Of a stretch of DNA of 64,000 bases, positions 1-8,190 are shown in pieces (position 1 is the first letter of the stretch; the number at the start of each line of letters is the position of its first letter). The stretch comes from Gordonibacter urolithinfaciens (GTDB taxonomy: Bacteria; Actinomycetota; Coriobacteriia; Coriobacteriales; Eggerthellaceae), in assembly GCF_900199375.1 (NCBI RefSeq), contig NZ_LT900217.1, forward strand, positions 2,418,001 to 2,482,000. Reading direction: 5' to 3'. Under the pieces are notes generated by a model, which was not told the DNA's origin, searched no databases, and worked only from the letters and a program-made list of their open reading frames with translations. A program made the translations under genes and the position numbers.

Positions 1-1
1 C

Positions 2-1387
2 GTGAACGTCGACCAGAGGCCCGATCTCGGCCTGCAACAGCACCTGCACCTCACCACCGAGCTCAAGCAGGGCATCGCCATCCTGCGCATGTCGGCGCAG
101 GAGCTCTCCGAGTACGCGCGGAAGTGCGTGGAGGAGAACCCGTTCTTCGACGATGACGACTGGGTCGAGCCGCGCCACCCCCTCGCGCCCGAGCGGTACT
201 CCCAGGACGTGAGCGCCGATGCGCTCTTCGAGAAGCGCGGCCACGGCAGCCCGGAGACGTTCGATGCCGAGCGCAGCGACCTGTCCCAGCGCTCGTTCTC
301 GTTCGACCGCTTCCTGGCCGAGGGCGACACGCTCGACGAGCACCTGCTGGAGCAGCTGCGCCTGCAGGCCGACGGCCCGCGCGCGAAGGCCATCGGGGAG
401 TATCTCATCGGCAACATCGACGGCAACGGCTACCTGCGCATCGCCGTGGACCAGGCGGCGGCCTCCCTCGGCGTTCCCGAGCAGGAGGTGTCCCAGGTCC
501 TCGCGCTCGTCCAGCAGTTCGAGCCCACGGGCGTGGGCGCGCGCAACCTGGCCGAGTGCCTGCTGCTGCAGCTGCGGAAGAGCGGCAAGCTCACCCCGCT
601 GCTCGAGCGGCTCATCAAGAGCCATCTCGTTGAGTTCGAGACGCGCACCCCCGCCGCCATCGCACGCGACATGGGCATCTCGCTCGCGCAGCTGGGCGAG
701 GCGCTCGACGTCATCCGCTCGTGCAACCCGCGTCCTGCGAGCCAGTTCGGCCGCCCGTCGCGCCCTATCTGGCCCGAGGTGGTGGTCACGTCGTGCGACG
801 ATGGGACGTACGAGGTCAGCCTCCAGGATTTCTATCTGCCGCACCTGAAGATCAACCCCACGTACCGGGCCATGGCGTCGCACGTGAAGGAGCACGAGAC
901 CGAGACGTACCTGAGCGAAAAGCTCAAGGAGGCCGAGAGCCTCATCGACGGCATCAATTTCCGCCATGCCACGCTCTACAAGGTGGCATGCTGCATGGTG
1001 CAGATGCAGGTGGAGTTCTTCGAGAAGGGCTACGACTGCCTGCGCCCCCTCACCATGGCCCAGGTGGCCGAGGCCACGGGCGTGTCCGAGTCGACGGTAA
1101 GCCGCATTTCGAACGGCAACTACATGCAGACGCCGCGCGGAGTGTTCGAGCTGCGGTTCTTCTTCCATTCTTCGGCCTACCAGGGTGCCGACCGCGTGGT
1201 GTCGTCCGTCAGCGTGAAACACCGCATAGGCGAGCTCGTGGATCGCGAGGACCCGTCGAACCCGTTAAGCGACCAGGCCATCTCCGAGGCGCTTGAGCGC
1301 GAGGGCGTGTCCGTGTCCCGTCGCACGGTGAACAAGTACCGCGAGGAGCTGGGCATCCCGGCCCGAGCCGCACGCCGCCGCAGCTAG
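2..1387 (+). CDS. rpoN: RNA polymerase sigma-54 factor RpoN
   Basis: Sigma-54 directs core RNA polymerase to -24/-12 promoters and needs an AAA+ activator to open them. The 461-residue product has the three family parts: a Gln/Leu-rich activator-interaction region at the N-terminus (LGLQQHLHLTTELKQGIAIL), a core-binding domain, and a C-terminal HTH (about 350-390, with STVSRISNGNYMQTPRG) followed by the RpoN box near residue 438 (SRRTVNKYREELG, close to the classical ARRTVAKYRE). Length is close to the usual 450-490. The GTG start at base 2 fits the family N-terminus, but its ribosome site lies outside the window, so a slightly longer protein cannot be excluded. Two strong -24/-12 sites and a sigma-54 activator follow within 11 kb, which makes this the likely local sigma factor. 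Sigma-54 is absent from most Actinomycetota, so its presence is notable. Confidence 0.95.
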   Translation: MNVDQRPDLGLQQHLHLTTELKQGIAILRMSAQELSEYARKCVEENPFFDDDDWVEPRHPLAPERYSQDVSADALFEKRGHGSPETFDAERSDLSQRSFSFDRFLAEGDTLDEHLLEQLRLQADGPRAKAIGEYLIGNIDGNGYLRIAVDQAAASLGVPEQEVSQVLALVQQFEPTGVGARNLAECLLLQLRKSGKLTPLLERLIKSHLVEFETRTPAAIARDMGISLAQLGEALDVIRSCNPRPASQFGRPSRPIWPEVVVTSCDDGTYEVSLQDFYLPHLKINPTYRAMASHVKEHETETYLSEKLKEAESLIDGINFRHATLYKVACCMVQMQVEFFEKGYDCLRPLTMAQVAEATGVSESTVSRISNGNYMQTPRGVFELRFFFHSSAYQGADRVVSSVSVKHRIGELVDREDPSNPLSDQAISEALEREGVSVSRRTVNKYREELGIPARAARRRS

Positions 1388-1444
1388 CCGCAGCGAAAGG
1401 GGCGCCCCCGCAAGCCAAGCCCCGCCACAGATCCGGTTCGGGGC

Positions 1445-1514
1445 GAGACAGGGGGACGGGGTCAATGTCTCATTTTTGATCCAAAATGAGACATTGACCC
1501 CGTCCCCCTGTCTC
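1445..1514. repeat. REP-like perfect palindrome (32-bp arms)
   Basis: The arms 1445-1476 and 1483-1514 are exact reverse complements around a 6-base loop (TGATCC). Each contains GACAGGGGGACGGGG, which also forms the core of the palindrome at 60025-60128. Such GC-rich palindromes with a GGGGACGGGG-like core resemble REP elements mobilised by RAYT (Y1) transposases; no transposase is in the window. It follows the rpoN stop and could also act as a terminator, though no T-tract is present. Confidence 0.75.
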
Positions 1515-1549
1515 CTGGCGTCCGCCAAAAGGACGCGGCAGAAGGGGCG

Positions 1550-1677
1550 GGACGAGATCGCAGGCTATGGCATGTTTTCGACGGCGAACCTTGTGGGCGG
1601 CTTTTCGCCATCGGGGGTTTCTCGGATTCATGCCGGCAGAAATTCGTTCAAGCATGCCATAGCCTCCGATTTCGTCC
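1550..1677. repeat. 128-bp inverted-repeat element (MITE-like)
   Basis: The 25-bp ends (1550-1574 and 1653-1677) are inverted copies with two mismatches, built round AGGCTATGGCATG / CATGCCATAGCCT. The 78-bp interior has no convincing gene. No clear target-site duplication is seen. It sits 35 bp after the palindrome at 1445-1514, so this intergenic region collects repeats. A small non-autonomous mobile element or a structured RNA are both possible. Confidence 0.55.
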
Positions 1678-1799
1678 ATGACTCTATCAGTCATGTTAAA
1701 AGGCCGTGTGCGAATGCCGCAAACCTGGTGCAATCAAGAAGAACATGGTTGCGTTAATCGGCGTTTCCCTAGGTGCGCCTCGTCTTATTTCTAAACAAA

Positions 1800-1820
1800 T
1801 TCTCATGCGTTCTCATATTG
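1800..1820 (+). promoter_or_regulatory. Putative activator sites (TTCTCA motif pair)
   Basis: Two copies of TTCTCA lie 10 bp apart (1800-1805 and 1810-1815). The second, TTCTCATATTG at 1810-1820, fits the consensus TTCTCAWWWTG that also occurs upstream of the second sigma-54 promoter and of the activator gene. They are 80-100 bp above the -24 element, a normal distance for sigma-54 enhancer sites. Assignment to the activator encoded at 9039-11228 is inference. Confidence 0.5.
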
Positions 1821-1899
1821 TGACGCCTGTTCCGTGCAACTTTCTGCGGCCTTTGCGCACGCGCAGCCTCGTGACCTGCCGGTATTTCCCGCAAGAAAG

Positions 1900-1915
1900 T
1901 GGCACGGTTCTTGCA
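1900..1915 (+). promoter_or_regulatory. Sigma-54 (-24/-12) promoter of the MFS pair
   Basis: TGGCACGGTTCTTGCA matches the sigma-54 consensus TGGCACG-N4-TTGCW exactly, with the GG and GC dinucleotides at the required spacing. Transcription would start near 1926, leaving a leader of about 170 bases before the MFS gene at 2096. Confidence 0.85.
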
Positions 1916-2095
1916 TCGATGATTACGAGGCGTCTTTGGTTTGGGCTGAAAAGGGATCGGCCAAGTGAACGGGTGTGCAGCTTATCGGGGGGAAAGGTCG
2001 ACGAGCTGTCATCCCTGCATCCGTTCGAATCCAAACGCGTTTCCGAGACCGGTTTCGTAAGTAAACGGGGACTGTCGGAATAAGGAGGAGTTGGA

Positions 2096-3361
2096 TTGAC
2101 TAAAAAGCAAAAGACTGCGGCGGCATGGACCGTCGTCATCATCGCCTTTTTCGGAGGCTTTGCTCTTGCCAACGTCCAAAACAAGGTACCGCCCTGCATT
2201 GACGTCGTGATGATGTACTTCAACATCGGCGAGACGGATGCCGGCTGGCTGACGTCGGTGTTCACCATCATGGGCATGATCACGGCCATCCCGGCTGCGG
2301 CGCTCATGCGCAAGATGGGCCCGAAGAAGATCGGCGTGATCTCGCTCGCCTGCGCCGCCGTGGGCGGCGTCATCGGCGCGTTCGCAACCGATCTGTGGGT
2401 GCTCATGGCCACCCGCGTGCTCGAGGGCGTGGGCGTGGGCATGATCGCGGTTGTCGGACCTGCGGTCATATCCATGTGGTTCCCCGCCGAGAAGCGCGGT
2501 CTTCCCATGGGTCTCTGGGGCTCGTGGATGATGTGCTCCCAGACGCTTCTGTTCTTCATCGCCGGCGGCCTGACCGTGTCGTTCGGATGGCAGGGCGTAT
2601 GGTGGTTCTGCGTGGCGTTCTGCGTGGTCGTGCTCGTCCTGTACATGTGGAAGGTCGACGCGCCTCCCGAGGGCACGCCGAACTACGCCGAGGGCGAGGA
2701 CGAGGAGGAGTTCAAGTTCGGCGACGGCTTCAAGTCTTCGGGCACGTGGATCCTTACCATCGCCGGCACCATCTTCACGTTCTGCTGCTTCGGCTTCGCC
2801 ACGTACATCTCGCTCTACTGGGCGCAGACGTTCTTCGGCGGCGACATGAACCAGTCCAACTGGTGGGTTTCCATCATGTACGCCATCGAGATCCCGGTGG
2901 TCATCTTCATCGGCTGGCTGCTGAACCACATCAAGCTCAAGAACCGCCGCTACGTTGGTGTTCTGGGCTTCTTGCTGTACACGTTCATCCTGTTCTTCTG
3001 CTTCCGGATGGAGGAGCCCGGCCTGCTGCTGCCCTTCATCCTCATCTATCCGTTCCTCGAGGGCGCCATTCCGACCGTGTACTGGACGCTGTGCCCCTCG
3101 ACCGCCAAGAGCCCGGAGTATTCGGGCACGGCTATCGGCATCCTCAACGTGGGCCTGAACATCGGCACGCTGCTCGGCCCTCCGGTGACCGGCTTCTTCA
3201 TCGAGAATTACGGATGGGGAGTTGCCACGATCCCGCTGGCAGTCGCCTCGGTGCTGGGTGCGATTGCGTTCTTCTTCGTGAAGACGCATGACCACGACTC
3301 CGACAAGGCCACGGCTCGCGCTGCGGAAATCGATAGCGACCTGACCCAAGCGGCTGTGTAG
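2096..3361 (+). CDS. MFS transporter
   Basis: A 421-residue inner-membrane carrier of the major facilitator superfamily with about 12 membrane segments. The loop after TM2 reads RKMGPKKIG, a version of the MFS motif A, and the TM4 region reads RVLEGVGVGMIAVVGP. It begins at a TTG codon eight bases after a strong AAGGAGG (2082-2088), the only good ribosome site. It is the first gene behind the consensus sigma-54 promoter at 1900 and is followed 40 bp on by a paralogue with the same layout (QNKV.PC near TM1, FGWQGVWWF near TM6). The substrate cannot be read from sequence. Linkage to a molybdopterin enzyme suggests uptake of its substrate or export of its product. Confidence 0.9.
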   Translation: MTKKQKTAAAWTVVIIAFFGGFALANVQNKVPPCIDVVMMYFNIGETDAGWLTSVFTIMGMITAIPAAALMRKMGPKKIGVISLACAAVGGVIGAFATDLWVLMATRVLEGVGVGMIAVVGPAVISMWFPAEKRGLPMGLWGSWMMCSQTLLFFIAGGLTVSFGWQGVWWFCVAFCVVVLVLYMWKVDAPPEGTPNYAEGEDEEEFKFGDGFKSSGTWILTIAGTIFTFCCFGFATYISLYWAQTFFGGDMNQSNWWVSIMYAIEIPVVIFIGWLLNHIKLKNRRYVGVLGFLLYTFILFFCFRMEEPGLLLPFILIYPFLEGAIPTVYWTLCPSTAKSPEYSGTAIGILNVGLNIGTLLGPPVTGFFIENYGWGVATIPLAVASVLGAIAFFFVKTHDHDSDKATARAAEIDSDLTQAAV

Positions 3362-3401
3362 GCAAGACCGAGCAGCCGTGTAACTGAAGGAGAGTAGTTT
3401 A

Positions 3402-4625
3402 ATGAAGACGAAACGAGCCTGGATCGTCGCGTTCGCGACCATCTTCGCCGGCATCTCGCTGGCGCTCGTGCAGAACAAAGTGGCACCCTGCATGACCACC
3501 CTCATGGGTGCGTTCAATATCGATATGGCGACAGCCGGTTGGCTGAGCTCCCTGTTCTCGCTGGTGGGTATCGTCATGGCCATCCCGGCCTCCATCGTGC
3601 TGAACAAGCTCGGACCGAAGAAGGGCGGCATCGTGGCCTTGGCATGCGCCATATTGGGCTCGCTCATCGGTGTGTTCACCGACAGCGTTCCCGTGCTCAT
3701 GGCGAGCCGTATCGTGGAGGGCGTGGGCGTGGGCCTGATGTCGGTCATCGGACCGTCGCTCATCGCCATGTGGTTCCCCGAGGCGAAGCGCGGCCTGCCC
3801 ATGAGCATCTGGGCCGCGTACCAGATGGGCGCCCAGGCTGTCATGTTCTTCTTGGGCGCCGTGCTCACCACCAGCTTCGGCTGGCAGGGCGTATGGTGGT
3901 TCGGGCTCGTTGCGTGCGTCGTCGCGTTCGTGCTCTACGTCCTCTGCGTGAAGAGCCCTCGTCCCGAGGACAGCTACGCGGATGTGGAGAGCGAGGACGT
4001 GTCCATCGTCGAGGGCATGAAGTCGCCTTCGGCCTGGGTGCTCTCGCTGGCGACGATGCTGTTCTGCATCGGCTGCTTCGGCTTTGTCAACTGGATCGCC
4101 ACGTGCTGGGCCCAAACGTTCTCTTGGGACGAGGGCCAGGCCAACATGTGGGTGGGGTACTTCTCCATCTTCGGCGTGATCGCCGCCGTGGTCATCGGCG
4201 CGCTGCTGAACCATGTCAAGAACCGCAAGCTGTTCGGCGTGGCGGCGCTCGTCGCCTACGGCGTGGCTTCGCTGGTGGGCATGTTCATGGACAACCCGTC
4301 GTTCCTCATCGGGTTCGTGATCGTCTACGGCTTCGTGGACGCGGGCTTCCCGTGCGTGCTGTGGACGATGGCCGCCCAGACGGTGAAGAAGCCCGAGCTT
4401 GCGGGCGTGGCGCTGGGCGTGGTGTCCATCGGCTTCAACGTGGGCATCCTTTTAGGGCCGCCGATCATCGGCGCCGTGGTGGAGGCCGCCGGCTGGCATG
4501 CCGGCGCCATCGCCATCTGCGGAGCCTGCGTCCTGGGCGCCGTGGCGCTGCTGTTCACGAAGCTCTACAGCGCGGACGACGTTCCGGTCCAGGAGGTGCC
4601 GGAGGCCGAGCCCACAGCCGCCTAG
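3402..4625 (+). CDS. MFS transporter, paralogue of the upstream gene
   Basis: A 407-residue, 12-segment MFS carrier closely related to the gene at 2096: shared ALVQNKVAPC in TM1, NKLGPKKGG after TM2, RIVEGVGVGLMSVIGPSLIAMWFP, and FGWQGVWWF. The ATG at 3402 follows GAAGGAGAG. It is probably co-transcribed from the sigma-54 promoter and ended by the hairpins at 4631-4743. Two related carriers in tandem suggest a recent duplication, perhaps one importer and one exporter for a substrate/product pair; that division of labour is a guess. Confidence 0.9.
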   Translation: MKTKRAWIVAFATIFAGISLALVQNKVAPCMTTLMGAFNIDMATAGWLSSLFSLVGIVMAIPASIVLNKLGPKKGGIVALACAILGSLIGVFTDSVPVLMASRIVEGVGVGLMSVIGPSLIAMWFPEAKRGLPMSIWAAYQMGAQAVMFFLGAVLTTSFGWQGVWWFGLVACVVAFVLYVLCVKSPRPEDSYADVESEDVSIVEGMKSPSAWVLSLATMLFCIGCFGFVNWIATCWAQTFSWDEGQANMWVGYFSIFGVIAAVVIGALLNHVKNRKLFGVAALVAYGVASLVGMFMDNPSFLIGFVIVYGFVDAGFPCVLWTMAAQTVKKPELAGVALGVVSIGFNVGILLGPPIIGAVVEAAGWHAGAIAICGACVLGAVALLFTKLYSADDVPVQEVPEAEPTAA

Positions 4626-4630
4626 AGGCT

Positions 4631-4658
4631 GGCCCGGACGCCCTCGGGCGTCCGGGCC
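4631..4658 (+). terminator. GC-rich hairpin after the MFS pair
   Basis: GGCCCGGACGCC and GGCGTCCGGGCC form a perfect 12-bp stem around CTCG, five bases after the MFS stop codon. It has no T-tract of its own but is followed by a full terminator at 4706. Confidence 0.6.
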
Positions 4659-4705
4659 CTTCCCGGAAAGGGAGGGCGCCGGCGATCCCGGCGCCGCGTG
4701 AAACG

Positions 4706-4743
4706 ATGCGGACGCTTCCGACGAGGCGTCCGCATTTGTTTTT
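4706..4743 (+). terminator. Rho-independent terminator
   Basis: The stem ATGCGGACGC / GCGTCCGCAT (4706-4715, 4726-4735) is followed by TTGTTTTT. It separates the MFS pair from the next sigma-54 operon. Confidence 0.8.
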
Positions 4744-4877
4744 CCCAGGGGGACGGGGCGTCGGCCCATGGTGCTTCCCCCACCCGATTCCCGGCATTGC
4801 GTCCGCCTGGGTTTGCGACGCCACCGTCCGGAGAACTTCCGCCGCCGGTTGGGATGCGCGGTCGCCGGACGCCGTGA

Positions 4878-4966
4878 TTCTCAAAAGTAACCCGAATGGC
4901 GGGCGAATCTCAATATGCGAGCGTCCTTCGCCGTCCGACACCCGCATTCGAGGAGCAAATTGAGAA
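4878..4966. promoter_or_regulatory. Putative enhancer sites for the sigma-54 activator
   Basis: Three variants of TTCTCAWWWTG occur here: TTCTCAAAAG at 4878-4887, ATCTCAATATG at 4907-4917, and TTCTCAATTTG on the minus strand at 4956-4966. They lie about 110-200 bp upstream of the -24/-12 site at 5075, the usual window for enhancer-bound activators. The remaining sequence between 4744 and 5199 shows no gene and turns AT-rich from about 5000. Confidence 0.5.
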
Positions 4967-5074
4967 ACCGGTTGGCGCGCCGGCGCGTCCATGGACGGCG
5001 AATTATTTCGCTCAAAATTTTTTTACGCTTATGAACTGGGTATATATCAATTTACCCACCGGGTTTCAACGGAT

Positions 5075-5090
5075 TGGCACGGACCATGCA
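5075..5090 (+). promoter_or_regulatory. Sigma-54 (-24/-12) promoter of the molybdoenzyme operon
   Basis: TGGCACGGACCATGCA matches TGGCACG-N4-TTGCW with one change (A for the first T of TTGC), keeping the GG and GC at exact spacing. Predicted start is near 5101, about 100 bases before the first gene. Confidence 0.8.
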
Positions 5091-5199
5091 ACTACTTATT
5101 ACGTAAGGCGCGAGCGGCAAGAGGGTTAGGCCGACCGCCCTTCGATCTACGTTGTAAGGCCATGCGAGAGCATGGCGTAGGTTTGTCGGAGAGGAGGAC

Positions 5200-5382
5200 A
5201 TGCAAATGGCAGAGGAGAAGAAGAGGCTGGATCTGGACAAGGAGTTCCAGGAGAAGCGCATCAAGGAGCACCTGGCCGACCCGAACAAGAACAAGGAAGC
5301 CTGGCAGCAGAAGGCGCAGGATGCTTCGGGTCGCGATTGGACGAAGCCTCGTCGTCCGACGTTGAAAGACGGGGAAGTCTAA
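5200..5382 (+). CDS. Small charged protein, first gene of the molybdoenzyme operon
   Basis: A 60-residue protein, very rich in Lys, Glu, Asp and Gln, with a predicted helical first half (KKRLDLDKEFQEKRIKEHL) and no Cys, signal or membrane segment. The ATG at 5200 follows GAGAGGAGGA; an ATG two codons later is also possible. It is 44 bp upstream of the catalytic subunit and downstream of the sigma-54 promoter. I recognise no family. Position suggests an accessory role for the oxidoreductase, such as a small subunit or maturation factor, but nothing in the sequence proves this. Confidence 0.7.
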   Translation: MQMAEEKKRLDLDKEFQEKRIKEHLADPNKNKEAWQQKAQDASGRDWTKPRRPTLKDGEV

Positions 5383-5426
5383 GTACTGCCCGAAAGAGGA
5401 GAATCGGAGAGAGAGGGATAGCAAGT

Positions 5427-7766
5427 ATGCTTACCAACGAACTCGAAGGCGTCAACAAAGACGTCTACAAAACAGATTGGCAGTGGCAGGAAGGCGAGTA
5501 CACGGTCACGCGTACGAACATGTGGACCGCCCCCGGCTGCCACAACGGCTGCTCTGTTCTGTACTACACCAAGGACGGCAAGGTCGAGAAGATCGAAGGC
5601 GACCCGCTGAGCCCCTACAACCAGGGCCGTCTTTGCATGCGCTGCCTGGACGTCGTCGAGACGTTCTATCATCCTGACCGCCTGAAGTACCCCCTGAAGC
5701 GCGTCGGCGAGCGCGGCGAGAACAAGTGGGAGCGCATCACGTGGGACGAGGCGTACGACGACATCGCCGAGCACGTGCGCGCCATCTGGGAAGAGTACGG
5801 CCCCGAGTCCATCGTGTCCATGCAGGGCACCGGCCGTAACATCTGCTGGCAGACCCCGTACCTGAGCTACGCCGCCTTCGGCAGCCCGAACTTCGTGCTC
5901 GGCTTCCTGTCCGGCGACGCCTGCTACCTGCCCCGTACGACCATCGGCCACTGCTTCATGGGCGACTTCTTCGTGGCCGACTGCTCGCAGCACCTCGAGA
6001 AGCGCTTCGCCGATCCGGAGTACGTGTTCCCGGACTACATGCTCATCTGCGGCAACAACGCTCTGATCTCCAACGGCGACGGCTTCTTCGGCCACTGGAT
6101 CGTCGACGTCATGAAGGAAGGCGGCACGAAGCTCATCGTGCTCGACCCCTCCTGCACGTGGCTGGCCTCCAAGGCCGAGCACTGGCTGCAGGTGCGCCCC
6201 GGCACCGACGCCGCGGTCGTCATCTCCATGCTGGGCGTCATCATCGAAGAGGATCTCTACGATCACGACTTCGTTGAGAACTGGTGCTACGGCTTCGACG
6301 AGCTGGCCGAGCGCTGCAAGGACTACCCGCCCGAGAAGGCCGCCGAGATCGCCGGCATCGACGCCGACGACATCCGCGCCGCCGCCCGTGCGTACGCTTC
6401 CGGCAACCCCTCCACGATCCAGTGGGGCCTCAAGGTCGACCAGACCGTCTGCGGCATCCCGCTGGCCCAGGCTCTGCTCTCCCTGGGTGCCATCTGCGGT
6501 GACATCGACGTGCCCGGCGGCATGATGATCCCGCGCTGCGCCTACGACATTCCCGACTCCTATGGCTGCGGCATGTGGAACCTCTCCGACGAGATGCTCG
6601 GCAAGATGCTCGGCGTGGACACCTCCCCGCTGCACGCCCTCGGCTTCGACCCGACGGCCAACGGCGACACGGTCCTCCTGGCCATCGAGACCGGCGAGCC
6701 GTACCCGATCCGCATGCTGTTCATCCAGTCCACGAACCCGATCGCCAACATGGCCGCCGACGCCCCGCGCGTGTACAACGCCATGCGCTCGGTGGACTAC
6801 AACGTCGTGGTCGACGTGTTCATGACCCCGACGGCGGTTGCCTGCGCCGACATCGTGCTGCCCTGCGGCATGAGCTGCGAGCGTAACTCCGCCCGCGTGT
6901 GGTGGTGGCCGCTGCGCTCCATCGTCAAGGTCGCCGACTACTACGAGGCCAAGTCCGACGAGCAGATCATCCTCGAGCTGGGCAAGCGCCTCAATCCCCG
7001 GCTGTTCCCGTGGGAGACGGACGTCGAGCTCATGACGTGGTGGATCCAGTCCGGCAACCGCTTCCATGCCGGTTGGCCGCACAAGACCGACCAGACGTTC
7101 CTCGACCTCACCGAGAAGGTCATCGACTGGCCGGACGACTGGGCGTACCGCAAGCACGAGCTCGGTTGGCTGCGCGACGACGGCCAGCCCGGCTTCAACA
7201 CGAACACGGGCAAGTGCGAGCTGTACAACACCCTGTTCGACGCATGGGGCTTCGATCCGCTGCCGTACTACGAGGAGCCGCCTGAGTCCCCGATCTCCAC
7301 GCCGGAGCTGTTCGAGGAGTATCCGTACGTCCTCACGACCGGTGCCCGCACGTGGGAGTACTTCCACTCGGAGGAGCGCCAGGTTCCGCGTCTGCGCGAG
7401 TCGCATCCCGATCCGCTGACCGATCTGCATCCCGACACCGCCGCGAAGATCGGCGTGTGCGAGGGCGACTGGATCTGGGTCGAGAACATGCGCGGCAAGT
7501 GCAAGCAGCGCGTGCGCATCAACGCGTCCCTCAAGCCCGACACCGTGCGCTCCGAGCACGGCTGGTGGTTCCCCGAGACCGACGGCGCCGAGCCCAACCT
7601 GTTCGGCGTGTTCGACTCGAACATCAACAACCTGACGGTTCAGGGTGTGACGGGCCCGACGCTCTACGGCGCCCCGTACGCGAACCAAATCTGCAAGATC
7701 TACCCGGTCACGAAGGAGAACGACTGCTCGCCCAGCGAGATCGTGACCCGCAAGGGAGGTTTCTAA
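5427..7766 (+). CDS. Molybdopterin oxidoreductase, DMSO reductase family
   Basis: A 779-residue catalytic subunit expected to bind bis-MGD. The N-terminal Fe-S region has Cys38-x3-Cys42-x27-Cys70 but lacks the first Cys of the usual C-x2-C-x3-C-x27-C, with Ala-Pro-Gly in its place. A GDACYLPR segment (Cys166) is shared, as GxACYxPR, with the enzyme at 36331 and may include the metal ligand. Family segments include RPGTDAAV and a C-terminal molydopterin-binding domain with GWWFPETDG. There is no Tat signal, so it is probably cytoplasmic. The ATG at 5427 follows purine-rich GGAGAGAGAGGG. With its small ferredoxin and MFS genes it resembles the catechol-dehydroxylase-type clusters of gut Eggerthellaceae; the actual substrate is unknown. 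Confidence 0.9.
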   Translation: MLTNELEGVNKDVYKTDWQWQEGEYTVTRTNMWTAPGCHNGCSVLYYTKDGKVEKIEGDPLSPYNQGRLCMRCLDVVETFYHPDRLKYPLKRVGERGENKWERITWDEAYDDIAEHVRAIWEEYGPESIVSMQGTGRNICWQTPYLSYAAFGSPNFVLGFLSGDACYLPRTTIGHCFMGDFFVADCSQHLEKRFADPEYVFPDYMLICGNNALISNGDGFFGHWIVDVMKEGGTKLIVLDPSCTWLASKAEHWLQVRPGTDAAVVISMLGVIIEEDLYDHDFVENWCYGFDELAERCKDYPPEKAAEIAGIDADDIRAAARAYASGNPSTIQWGLKVDQTVCGIPLAQALLSLGAICGDIDVPGGMMIPRCAYDIPDSYGCGMWNLSDEMLGKMLGVDTSPLHALGFDPTANGDTVLLAIETGEPYPIRMLFIQSTNPIANMAADAPRVYNAMRSVDYNVVVDVFMTPTAVACADIVLPCGMSCERNSARVWWWPLRSIVKVADYYEAKSDEQIILELGKRLNPRLFPWETDVELMTWWIQSGNRFHAGWPHKTDQTFLDLTEKVIDWPDDWAYRKHELGWLRDDGQPGFNTNTGKCELYNTLFDAWGFDPLPYYEEPPESPISTPELFEEYPYVLTTGARTWEYFHSEERQVPRLRESHPDPLTDLHPDTAAKIGVCEGDWIWVENMRGKCKQRVRINASLKPDTVRSEHGWWFPETDGAEPNLFGVFDSNINNLTVQGVTGPTLYGAPYANQICKIYPVTKENDCSPSEIVTRKGGF

Positions 7767-7767
7767 G

Positions 7768-8112
7768 ATGGCTGAGAAGTATGGACTTCTGATCGACTAC
7801 ACGTGGTGCACCGGCTGCCACTCCTGCGAGATGGCCTGCAAGGTGGAGCACGGCTGGCAGGCTGGCGAGGCGAACGGCATCCAGCTGTTCGAGGACGGCC
7901 CGCGCCTGATGCCCGACGGCAAGTACGAGTACAACTACCTGCCCGTCATGACGTCGCTCTGCGACCTGTGCGCCGACCGTACGGCCATGGGCAAGCTCCC
8001 GACCTGCGTGCATCACTGCCAGTCGGCTTGCATGAAGTACGGCACGGTGGACGAGCTGGCCGAGAAGGCCAAGGAAATGCCCCGTACCTGGATCTACGTA
8101 CCTGAGCAGTAA
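7768..8112 (+). CDS. Small 4Fe-4S electron-transfer protein
   Basis: A 114-residue ferredoxin-type protein with C14-x2-C17-x2-C20-x3-C24 and a second group C65-x2-C68, C80-x3-C84-x3-C88, enough for two [4Fe-4S] clusters. It looks like a shortened DmsB-type subunit. It starts one base after the stop of the molybdoenzyme gene, behind GGGAGG, so the two should be made together. It probably passes electrons to the catalytic subunit. The pair is repeated at 35996-38625 with the same Cys pattern. Confidence 0.9.
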   Translation: MAEKYGLLIDYTWCTGCHSCEMACKVEHGWQAGEANGIQLFEDGPRLMPDGKYEYNYLPVMTSLCDLCADRTAMGKLPTCVHHCQSACMKYGTVDELAEKAKEMPRTWIYVPEQ

Positions 8113-8128
8113 AGCCTCGTCTTCTCTG

Positions 8129-8159
8129 CTGGTGCCCCGGCTAAACGCCGGGGCACCAG
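8129..8159 (+). other. Intercistronic hairpin
   Basis: A perfect 13-bp stem (CTGGTGCCCCGGC / GCCGGGGCACCAG) with a 5-base loop lies between the ferredoxin and zinc-ribbon genes. There is no T-tract, so it may stabilise the upstream mRNA or reduce read-through. Confidence 0.6.
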
Positions 8160-8190
8160 CCCAGAGAGGGCGTCACGTAAGGAGAAAACT

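Noticed and set aside
1470-1757. Overlapping 87-93 codon frames on both strands
   Set aside because: They arise from the inverted repeats at 1445-1677; mirrored translations show they come from repeat symmetry, not genes.
2009-3871. 620-codon minus-strand open frame
   Set aside because: Antisense to both MFS genes and crossing their intergenic gap; composition is typical of a shadow frame.
5379-7688. 769-codon minus-strand open frame
   Set aside because: Lies opposite the molybdoenzyme gene, with a Val/His/Ala/Arg-rich translation lacking motifs or ribosome site.
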